Of a stretch of DNA of 64,000 bases, positions 44,410-53,100 are shown in pieces (within the stretch, counting starts at the first letter, position 1; the number at the start of each line of letters is the position of its first letter). Origin of the DNA: Craterostigma plantagineum. Taxonomy: Eukaryota; Streptophyta; Magnoliopsida; Lamiales; Linderniaceae. Under the pieces are notes generated by a model. The model was not told the DNA's origin. It searched no databases and was given only the letters and a program-made list of their open reading frames with translations. Location of the stretch: the NCBI GenBank assembly GCA_027422505.1, contig JAPQWV010000684.1:186001-250000 (forward strand), written 5' to 3'. The translations under genes and the position numbers were made by a program.

Positions 44410-45701
44410 ACAAGCCCAAGCTCGCAGAGGAACTCACAGTATATCTCTCTGCCACTCCTCGGGCGGTCAGCTCGGTTCTAGTTCGGGAAGAGGACAAGAT
44501 ACAGAAACCGATCTACTTCGTTAGCCACATCTTGAAGGGAGCAGAGGCCCGATATTCTTCTCAAGAAAGGCTGCTCCTAGCATTGGTAATCACGGCGCGA
44601 AAGCTGAGACCGTACTTCCTCTCCCATCCGATTGTGGTGTTAACGAATAGCCCGTTGGGAACGATCGTAACCCGACCGGATGTATCAGGAAGGTCGATCA
44701 AGTGGGTTACCGAGCTCGGCGAGTACGACATACAGTTTAGGCCTCGAGTGGCCGTTAAGGCCCAAGCCCTGGCAGACTTCATCGTCGAAATGGTGGACGA
44801 AGGACCTGCAGAGATGTGGAAGATCTACGTGGATGGGTCCTCTTGTCAGCAAGGAAACGGCGTGGGGCTGGTGATCGTCTCACCTTGGGGAGAGGAAACC
44901 AGTCTGGGGGTGAGGTTAGACTTCCGAGCATCCAACAACGAAACCGAGTATGAGGCGCTGCTGCTCGGGATGAGGACAGCCAGTAGAATGGGGTTAACCC
45001 GAGTAACCCTTTATTCTGACTCGCAGTTGGTAGTACAACAAATAGAGCAAAACTTCGTCATCAAAGAGGAAAGGCTGGCCGCATACGCCAAGATCTGCCG
45101 AGAGATGAAGGAAAAGTTTGAGGAATTCAAGTTAGTACTCATTAATAGGAGAGAGAATGAAAAGGCGGATCGAATTGCCAACTGGGCTAGTACACTAAAT
45201 CCGCCCGAGAAAGGAGTGAAGGTGGAAAGGGCCCCCCAAATCCACCAGATAGAGGGAAGAGAGAAGCTAAGTGCCGAGGATTCGCGATACGACCTCTATC
45301 GATACCTAGAAGAACAGGTTCTTCCCGATGATAAGATACAGGCCCGAGTCATCCAAAAAAGGGCAGGACGCTTCCTAATCATCGACGGGATTTTGTTCAA
45401 AAGATCCTACGCTGGCCCTCTTCTGAGATGCTTATCTAAAGAAGAATCTAAGGAAGTCTTAGTGGACATTCACGAAGGAAGCTGCGGAAGCCATATCGGG
45501 GGAATGGCGTTAGCGCGCAAGGCTATGCTGGCAGGCTTCTTCTGGCCAACCATGAAGACCGACTCGATCAAGATGGTGAGGGGCTGTCACAGATGCCAAA
45601 GACACGCGAATTTACAAAGAGCCCCCGCGGAGATGATGAAGGCAATCACGTCGGCATGTCCTTTTCGATCAATGGGGTTTGGATATCGTCGGGCCATTTG
45701 A
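44403..45701 (+). pseudogene. E4 RNase H, archaeal-type second RNase H and integrase N-terminus
   Basis: Open for 432 codons. The first RNase H region (YFVSHILKGAEARYSSQERLLLALV) is followed by the additional domain of the Tat lineage: WKIYVDGSSCQQGNG (first Asp, about 44821), NNETEYEALLLG (Glu) and LYSDSQLVVQQIE (Asp), ending RRENEKADRIANWAS. Then comes the integrase zinc finger (GSHIGGMALARKAML, GCHRCQRH). One extra T at 45662-45665 shifts the frame in the first catalytic block. Confidence 0.87.
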
Positions 45702-46506
45702 GGGCAACGTTACACAGAGAAAGTTTCTCCTGGTAGCTGTCGATTACTTTTCTAAGTGGGTAGAAGCTGAGGCCTTGGTCCGCATCACTGAAGCGGCAGT
45801 CATCTCCTTCCTCCGGAAGAACATATTATGCCGATTCGGCGTCCCGAAGAAGTTTATAAGTGACAACGGGAGACAATTCAGCGGACGTAAGCTTAAGGAG
45901 TGGTGCACTAATTATGGAATCGAGCAAGTGTTTACCTCAGTGGCTCACCCTCAGAGCAACGGCCAGGAAGAGGTAACGAATCGAACTATTGTACAGGCAC
46001 TCAAGGTTAGGCTGGATGGGTTGAAGAGAGCCTGGTTTAACGAGCTACAGAGTGTGCTCTGGTCATATAGGACCACTCCTCGGGTCGGGACGGGAGAAAC
46101 CCCATTTAGCCTGGTATATGGGAGCGAAGCCGTTCTACCCGTCGAGATAGGACAAGGAAGCACGAGGGTAATGATGTACTCGGATGACAACAACCAGCTT
46201 AGGGCAGATGAGCTCGATTTAATCGAAGAAGGAAGGGAGAAAGCTGCGTTGAGGATGGCAGCATATCAAAGAAAGGTTACCCGAGCCTATAACCGCAAGG
46301 TATGTCTGAAGAGGTTCGAGGAAGGGGACCTCGTCATGAAGGAGATACAACACAAAGGGGAAAGAGGAAAGCTCGACCCGAAGTACGAGGGACCTTACAA
46401 GGTGACTCGGAAGATTGGAGAGGCCGCCTACTATCTGGAGGATATGGAGGGGAAAAAGTTGGAGAGACCACACAACGCTCGACATTTAAGGAAATACTAT
46501 CCTTGA
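45679..46506 (+). CDS. E4 integrase core and C-terminus
   Basis: The shifted frame starts at DIVGPFEGN (first catalytic Asp) and continues with FISDNGRQFSG (second Asp) and a Gln-Glu-Glu-Val block (NGQEEVTNRT) with the Glu. It ends KYEGPYKVTRKIG...HLRKYYP and TGA at 46504-46506. It is not expressible as is, because it lacks the N-terminal zinc finger in frame. Confidence 0.85.
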   Translation: MDIVGPFEGNVTQRKFLLVAVDYFSKWVEAEALVRITEAAVISFLRKNILCRFGVPKKFISDNGRQFSGRKLKEWCTNYGIEQVFTSVAHPQSNGQEEVTNRTIVQALKVRLDGLKRAWFNELQSVLWSYRTTPRVGTGETPFSLVYGSEAVLPVEIGQGSTRVMMYSDDNNQLRADELDLIEEGREKAALRMAAYQRKVTRAYNRKVCLKRFEEGDLVMKEIQHKGERGKLDPKYEGPYKVTRKIGEAAYYLEDMEGKKLERPHNARHLRKYYP

Positions 46507-46699
46507 AAGACCGAGCACCTATCCTATTATGCTACACGATATTTGCTTTGCTTTTCAGTTCACATAATTCTGTTACTCGCTTTGCTTCTCGGTTCACGTA
46601 ATTCTATTTGGTTGTCCATTCTCGAACATATTATGGAAATGAAGATTGTCTATTTTTTTGCAAAAATAAGTCAAGACCTTGGACATAACGAGTTTGATT

Positions 46700-47288
46700 T
46701 CGCTGAACGAAAATTCTCCATCGAGAAGATATCTCGATCAAGGCCTCGGACGAAAACGAGGTTAACGAAAATTCTCCATCGAGAAGATATCTCGATCAAG
46801 GCCTCGGACGAAAACGAGGTTAACGAAAATTCTCCATCGAGAAGATATCTCGATCAAGGCCTCGGACGAAAACGAGGTTAACGAAAATTCTCCATCGAGA
46901 AGATATCTCGATCAAGGCCTCGGAGGAAAACGAGGTTAACGAAAATTCTCCATCGAGAAGATATCTCGATCAAGGCCTCGGACGAAAACGAGGTTAACGA
47001 AAATTCTCCATCGAGAAGATATCTCGATCAAGGCCTCGGACGAAAACGAGGTTAACGAAAATTCTCCATCGAGAAGATATCTCGATCAAGGCCTTGGATG
47101 AAAACGAGGTTAACGAAAATTCTCCATCGAGAAGATATCTCGATCAAGGCCTCGGACGAAAACGAGGTTAACGAAAATTCTCCATCGAGAAGAAATCTCG
47201 ATCAAGGCCTTATATGAAAACAAGGTTAACCAAAAATCTCCATCGAGAAGAGATCTCGATCAAGACCTTGGGCGAAAACAAGGATCTC
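46700..47288. repeat. 58-bp tandem repeat, 10 copies (E4, inverted relative to E3)
   Basis: Reverse complement of the E2/E3 units. Ten copies, with the same two diverged end units (ATATGAAAACAAGG and GGGCGAAAACAAGG types) at the antisense-gene side. Confidence 0.92.
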
Positions 47289-47509
47289 TCCAAAATACCA
47301 GGTAAAAGAATTTGGGCTAATAAATAACCTCGGCGCTAGGAAAACGGCTCGATTGAGACTTTAGTAATAACAAAAGATAACCCGCATGAAAGAGCAAAAT
47401 TAACACCATCCGTTACAAGGAAAAAGAAACGACCGGGAATGCTGAAGAATGAAAATGACAGAGAATAACAAATTCTCCCGATCCACAATATCGCTAGGAA
47501 AAAGACACG
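47289..47509. other. Spacer next to the aORF2 remnant (E4)
   Basis: Reverse complement of about 24807-25019; no coding frame. Confidence 0.45.
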
Positions 47510-47944
47510 CAATGATAAAATAAAACACAAGAAATTCACGGCCTCGGTCCCCGGGCATAAGGAGTTCCTGAATGCCTCATACGAGAAGGGGTGAAAGCTT
47601 CTTGAACGCCAAGAGTTTTTTGCCATCGTGCCTCAGAAACCCCACTCATGCAAGGAGAAAAAACTCGCCGAACGGGCCTCGAAACTCTCGCCCGAGTCCC
47701 CTCGTTGCCGGGTCCTGGGCGAAGTTCCTCGGCTTCAGCTCGGAAATTAGCTAAGGACACTTTCAATCTAGCGATCTCCCGATCTTTTTCGCTTAGAAAG
47801 GTTGTCAATCGGGCGCAAGCGTCCTCGTAGTATTTGAGCAGAGCACATTGTCGAGTGTAACGCCGAAGCCCCTCGCAAGAGAGTGAATAAGACTAATGAA
47901 GGAGGTCAGGAAAGGATAAAGTAAGAGATGAACTAAAAGGTGAA
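47510..47944 (-). pseudogene. aORF2 3' remnant, second copy
   Basis: The coding segment is readable on the minus strand at 47808-47536. It is cut in the intron at AGGTGAA (47938-47944) and fused to the LTR. The whole of aORF1 and the first aORF2 exon, plus the first part of the LTR, are deleted. Same junction as at 40974-40980. Confidence 0.82.
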
Positions 47945-48369
47945 AGACCAGCCCGACCCGAGAAAGCCAGAATAAGAGAAGGAAGTTGAAGAAAAAGAGC
48001 GAGAAAGGGAGAACGTGGACTGAGTGGAATGGCCACGATCCCACACGACGCTCGCGGAAAACGCGGGTGGGAGGAAGACTAGGTCATGGCAACGAAGTTT
48101 AGAGTCAATATAAAAGGTAACGGTGAGGTTATTCCCAGGTATGCACACAAAAACAAAAACCATTTTTCACTAAGCCTAGTACCTGTCTTACTCCTTTGAA
48201 AGCCAAAAACTAACTTAAGCATCGGAGGGGCGTCGCCGGCAACCACACCGGCCCCCTCTAACGTGTTTTTCTGGTTTTTCGAGTCGTAGGTTTAAAGCGT
48301 TCGTTGACAGTTCGAAGAAGGCGCACAGCTCCGGTGTCAAGCCAAGGTCGTTTTCAGCAGAACACATCA
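47938..48369 (+). repeat. G2 3' LTR remnant
   Basis: Matches E1 LTR positions about 16978-17407 with roughly four differences in 430 bp. The right end AACACATCA and the following GCTTT are intact, so this is the true right end of the compound insertion. Confidence 0.88.
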
Positions 48370-48374
48370 GCTTT
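48370..48374. repeat. G2 target-site duplication, right copy
   Basis: GCTTT, as at 16719-16723. Confidence 0.9.
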
Positions 48375-50316
48375 TATTCCAGGGCGACGGATCAGCGATA
48401 ACGTGTTATTGGCGCAGGAGCTATGCCTTGGGTACAAATCCAAGGGCCGTCCTCCGCGTGCTATGTTTAAGATTGACCTTGCCAAGGCGTATGACAAGGT
48501 CGAATGAGTTCCTGCTGTCTGTCTTAGGTGCCATGGGATTTCATCCGACGTACATTGGCTGGATCCGGGCATGCCTGACGACGACGGTCTCGGTGAATCT
48601 GAATGGGAATGTGGTTGGATTTTTCCAAGGCAAGAGGGGATTACGACAGGGGGACCCCATTTCTCCCTATCTCTTTACGCTGGCAATGGAGATCTTGCAT
48701 GGGCTTCTCCAGGTGTGCATTGCGGAGGAACCGCGATTCAAATTTCATTGGCGGTGTGAGACGATGGGCTTGGTGTCCCTAGCGTTTGCAGATGATCTCC
48801 TGCTCTTCAGCCATGCGGACGTCATCTCGGTTGGGGTGCTGAAGAAGGCGTTGGGGGAGTTTGCACGGTTGTCAGGGTTGCTCCCTAATCCTGACAAGAG
48901 TGAGATGTACCTTTTGAGGCGGCTGCAGGTTTGACTGCACAGATTCAGGAACTCATGGGCTATCGTGTGGGGCACTTGCCGGTGCGATACTTGGGTGTGC
49001 CTCTCATTACTACTCGTTTGACGATTGACGACTGTAGTCTTGCAGAAAGTCGATCAGTGATTGGGATCTTGGCTCAATCGCTCCTTATCTTATGCAGGCC
49101 GAGTGTAGCTGGTTAAGTCAGTCTTGCAGGCGCTTCATGCTTACTGGTCGGGTATGTTCTTATTACCTAAAGGCATTGTTCGAGCCTTGGAGTCGCGCTT
49201 TCGGAAATATTTGTGGGGAGGCGCATCAGCTAAGGTGTCATGGGAGGTGTTGTGTCTACCTGTAGCTGAGGGGGGATTGGGACTACGCTCTATAACTGTT
49301 GACAACAAGGCCGTATTACTTAAGCATTTGTGGAGCGTTCTTACCAGGACACCAGACTCGATTTGGGTCGAATGGCTATATAAGACGCGGATGCATTCTC
49401 GATCGCTATGGGACCTTCGGATCTCAGCGAATGATGCTTGGAGCTGGAGGAAGCTGATGCAGATGCGGCCATTGATCAGGTCTCTGATCACGTTCCGTAT
49501 TGGAGATGGATCCACGATTTGGCTGTGGAAGGACCCCTGGTTGCTGCCAATGTCACTTTTGGAGAGGTTCCCTCGGGGCCCTATTGCGATGGGGCTGCCT
49601 CTTGACTCACGGTTGAGTGTGGTCCTTAATGCGTAGGGGTGGAATTGGCCAGGGCAGGGGGCGGTGGAATATCTTGAGATTAGCCGGCTACTTCCTTCTA
49701 TGGTTCGTGGGGATCAGGATGGCGTACTATGGACGGGGTCGCTGGACGGATCTATGACAGCGGCTTTGGCTCGTGAAGCCATGCGCACCAGGAGGCCACC
49801 TGTGGATTGGGCGGTTTTGTTTGGAGGGCCGTTGAAGGTCCCAAGGCACGAGTTTATTTTATACTTGGGATTGCAGGATCGCCTCTCGACTAGGGACAAA
49901 CCTTGGATTGCTCAGAGGGCGGGTACTCCAGCGTGTGTCCTCTGCGATGAGCTGCACTACGAGACTGCTCAGCATCTCTTTTTTGACTGTCACTTCTCAC
50001 GCCAGTGTCTACGTCTACTAAGGCGTCGAACTCGATGGGTATGCCTTATCGGGATTGGCATATGGCCATTCGGTGGGCGGCGGCTCGCTGGCGAGGGAAG
50101 CATCTTCTTCATGCAGCATATCGACATATTCTAGCATCCCTCGTCTACCATGTCTGGCAGGCAAGGAACAGGCGCTGGAAGGAGGGGATCATCACTACCC
50201 CACAGAGGTTGGTAGGTTGTGTTCTTGCCTTGGCTACCATGCGGATTAGTGGCACGTCCGCCAAGTATGACCTTCATCGGGCGGCTATACGCCGAATATG
50301 GCGCGTGGCTTGGTAG
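48375..50316 (+). pseudogene. LINE B ORF2: reverse transcriptase and zf-RVT, 3' part
   Basis: Resumes at IPGRRISDN. A small deletion near 48504 (DKVE/EF) shifts the frame. RT blocks GKRGLRQGDPISPYLFTLAM and the catalytic FADD box (48785-48796) follow. Further frame changes lie near 48930 and 49115, and a TAG at about 49634. The zf-RVT motif CVLCDELHYETAQHLFFDCHFSRQC lies near 49939-50013. After another frame change the protein ends RRIWRVAW and TAG at 50314-50316. Confidence 0.85.
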
Positions 50317-50524
50317 GATTGGTTATTAGTGGTTTATTGGTTTAGTGGTTTATTGGTTTATTGGTTTGTTGGGTTTAGAAGTTATTGGGCTCATCGGTTA
50401 ATTGCTTGATTGGTCTTTCCTTTCTTGTGGGTACCCAGTAGTCTGTTACTGGTTTTGCGGAGTATTTCTCCTGCTCATCTGTACATACATTTCCACTTTA
50501 TATACGGGACATACCAAAAAAAAG
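50317..50524 (+). other. LINE B 3' UTR and poly(A)
   Basis: Contains an irregular TTAGTGGTTTATTGGTT repeat near 50325-50370 and ends ACATACC plus eight A (50516-50523). Confidence 0.7.
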
Positions 50525-50534
50525 TAGCATTTCA
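50525..50534. repeat. LINE B target-site duplication, right copy
   Basis: TAGCATTTCA, matching 14272-14281. Confidence 0.8.
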
Positions 50535-50689
50535 AAATTCCACTCGAGATTTATCCCAAGAAACATGTCGAGATTCATTCTATAATGTATCTCGAAATCC
50601 ATGTCGACATCTAGTTAATGCTAACCTCGAAATTTATGTAAGATCTCGACATCAAGCCCGACATTTATCTCAAGATTTATGTCAAGACC
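50535..50689 (+). repeat. G1 3' LTR, second piece
   Basis: 155 bp of LTR between LINE B and LINE C; matches the 5' LTR around 6510-6650, with an extra stretch near its left end. Confidence 0.8.
50674..50689. repeat. LINE C target-site duplication, left copy
   Basis: GATTTATGTCAAGACC, repeated exactly at 55945-55960 after the LINE C poly(A). Confidence 0.92.
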
Positions 50690-50935
50690 TTCTGCTGTGT
50701 GCGATTTACACACAGTAGTTTGAAAACCCTAAAAATCATCTCGTCATCCTACCCACCGTACACCAACACCGCACGCCGTCCACCAGCCACCATCTGCTGA
50801 TCGGAGACAAATATACTCCTCCCTCCATCACCGGGAACAGACGGCGATGGAAGGGCTCTGACCCCTCAATCAATCCCGCCTAATTTCCTTTGTTCTTATC
50901 CCCCCATCATCTTCTCTCTACGTCTTTGATCTGCC

Positions 50936-51072
50936 ATGGATTCGTCATCAATGGAGCTGGAAGCCCTTGGACCATTGCCGGATTATGACTCGCTTAAAAA
51001 GAACATCACTGAGTTCAGTGATAGATTTGATGTGGCTGCTTTTGAAGCCTTCATCGTTCGCATTCAAGGTGG
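50936..51072 (+). pseudogene. LINE C ORF1, N-terminal remnant
   Basis: ATG at 50936 encodes MDSSSMELEALGPLPDYDSL, then NITEFSDRFDVAAFEAFIVR, matching LINE A ORF1 from 1737. It breaks near 51072 into G3 LTR sequence and hits a stop near 51110. Confidence 0.78.
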
Positions 51073-53100
51073 TATTATATATATCAAGACCACATGTCGA
51101 AATACATTTTAGTATTAGCCCGAGATTTATCTCAAGTATCATGTCGAAATTTGTCTTTAATAATGATATTGAAATTTGTATATAACATGTCGACATTTTA
51201 CTTGTAATGTCGATGTCTATTTGGTATATGTTATATCGAGATCTTGTTAAATATCGAAGTCTGTAATATATAATCCTAAAGACACATATCGAAATCCCTG
51301 CTATATCTCGAAGTTTATCAATGCTATCGAGATCTATTTTGAATATGCAATGTCGACATCTAATTTTCATACAACTCGAGATCTTTCAGCCTATAGTAGT
51401 GTGGATGTCGAAATCCTAGTCCATGTTAAGATCAAGTCTAACAATCATATCATATCGAAGTCCCCTTAAGGATTCATCTCGAGATTTATACCTAGACTCA
51501 TGCCGAGATTCATTTTCAAATATTGAAATAAATCTCGAGATCCATCTTTAGATTTTATTTCGAAATCCCACCATTATGCTCGAAACATCGTCGAGGTCTT
51601 TATGAATCTCGAAATGATATTCTACAATTTAAGACAAAGTCTGAAACAGGTTTCGAAATTTATAAAAGTCGAAACTAGGGTCTGAGCATAGCAAATGAGC
51701 GAAATCTAGATAGTCTTAACTCTAACTTAATCTAGACAACTAATCGAATGATGTAGGACATTTTGTAAATTGGTATAGTCGAAATTTACTTCCATATAAT
51801 TAGTTAATTTTGACACTGTACTGATAATATTTATTTATTCAGAGGATCGACAGTTAGGGACTCTACCGAGTTTCATAATTGATAATAGCAGGAGGACAGG
51901 TAGGTGAAACTTTCATCTACAACACGTAACCCATTTATGTGAATATATGTGTACGTGATTCGTAGGTGAAATCCACCTACGACGCGTAAACATTTGTGTG
52001 TATTATTATGTGAATTATGTGATACTTATGTGATATTTATATACGTACATGACTGCTTGTTATGTGAATTTCATGGATTAGGTGTTTGACATGTATTAAA
52101 TATTTTCGCACGTCATATGTAACCATGTTGCACGTCATATGCTATTGCACTGCACTGCATGCACTTGCATACCAGGTCAGTGCGAGGGGGTTGAGTACCG
52201 TACGGAACGGTAACGTTTGGGGAGTCAACGAGTGGTGTTGGTCGTTTGTCGGATAGAGGGTGGGTGAATGCCGCTCTAAAGAGACCTGAGTAGGCTGCCC
52301 GGGCTCCAGTAGGTACCACTCTAAAGTGACCTGAGTGGGCTGACCGAGCGATAGGATGGTGCTTGGGTGCGTGCCACTCTAAAGCGACCTGAGTTGGCCG
52401 CCCGAGCGTTGGGATATTAGAGGTTTGGGTGTATGCCGCTCTAAAGAGACCTGAGTAGGATGCCCAACGTTCTAGTACGTATAACTCTAAAGCGACCTGA
52501 GTGGGCCGACCGAGTGATAGGTGAGGGAAAGGTTCTAGTACGTACCACTCTAAAGAGACCTGAGTGGGCAGATCGAACGTGAACCTCAACTCGGGGAAAT
52601 GGCGACTCTAAAGAGACCTGAGAAGCCTTCCCATTCTAAAGCAACCTGAGTAGGATACCCGAGGGTATAGTGTAGAATCACGGGGAGTCGTGGAATGTGA
52701 TGAGTCGTGATTAGTGTCGAGCGTTCATTTGTGAGGTATATGGGATGGGATCGAGCGCACGCTGCATTCACGCATATTTCACCTACTGAGCAAATAGCTC
52801 AGGGTTTTACGTGTTGTAGGTACCGAGCCCGACGCTAATGCGCGTCGAGGCTGAGGCGGGCTGACGGTGGTGCTCCACGGACTTTTGAGGGCGGGGCTGT
52901 ACATGGATGCGACCTGTGGAGCGATTAGGGTTTTGAGCGTTTTGATATTTTGGGGGCTACGGCCCGTGTAAATTCATGACGATGTAGATGACGTTATGTA
53001 TAATGTATTTTATAGAACAAGTTTTTGTCAGACGAGTCTTCCGCGACTTACGTTGCAAAAATCCGCCACAAATCAGTATTAGGAAGCGACGGTCGCCACA
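51073..53100 (+). repeat. G3: 5'-truncated LTR related to, but diverged from, the G1 LTR
   Basis: Shares the TCGA-rich motif field (51080-51680) and the end region (GTACATGGATGCGAC, then GTCGCCACA at 53100) with the G1 LTR, but the middle is different and holds an 8-copy repeat. No TG start is present on the left, and no 5-bp TSD can be found. No internal retroelement coding sequence accompanies it. Confidence 0.65.
52274..52665 (+). repeat. Eight-copy interspersed tandem motif in the G3 LTR
   Basis: CTCTAAAGNNACCTGAG (last copy TTCTAAAG) occurs at 52274, 52319, 52377, 52439, 52485, 52548, 52606 and 52634, mostly followed by a GGGC/GGCC and CCGAGC-type stretch. Spacing alternates near 45 and 60 bp. 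It is not present in the G1 LTR. Confidence 0.85.

Larger units (their letters stand above)
16724..48369. mobile_element. G2: compound Tat/Retand-type Ty3/gypsy insertion, internally duplicated and inverted
   Basis: One TSD pair (GCTTT) encloses 31.6 kb. From left to right: plus-strand 5' LTR, gag and protease (E1, to 19740); a short gag piece (to about 19847); a minus-strand tandem array in which two copies, E2 and E3, share the LTR at 29232-29904; then from 40549 a plus-strand block with LTR fragment, gag-pol (E4), tandem repeat, antisense-gene remnant and 3' LTR remnant. The lineage is shown by the dual RNase H, the protease VDNGSS motif, the PBS TTGGCGCCGTCTGTGGGG and antisense ORFs between pol and the 3' LTR. 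Every copy is defective in at least one frame. Confidence 0.82.
14282..50524 (+). mobile_element. LINE B: L1-like non-LTR retrotransposon, split by the compound G2 insertion
   Basis: The element consists of 14282-16723 and 48375-50524, about 4.6 kb without the insert. It is 5'-truncated inside ORF1, ends in a poly(A) tail (50516-50523) and has a 10-bp TSD. It carries ORF1, endonuclease, RT and zf-RVT. The GCTTT duplication of G2 divides the RT between the QTAF and IPGRRISDN codons. It is better preserved than LINE A but has several stops and frameshifts. Confidence 0.88.

Noticed and set aside
46543..46881. 112-codon frame running from the end of E4 pol into the tandem repeat
   Set aside because: It merely reads through 58-bp repeat units and has no domain; the repeat length is not a multiple of three.
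50695..50715. Rho-independent terminator
   Set aside because: A 7-bp stem without T-run in plant nuclear DNA, at the 5' end of a LINE; bacterial termination does not apply.
53025..53100. Natural start of the LINE C ORF2 at 53025
   Set aside because: These codons belong to the G3 LTR end; LINE homology begins only at 53101.
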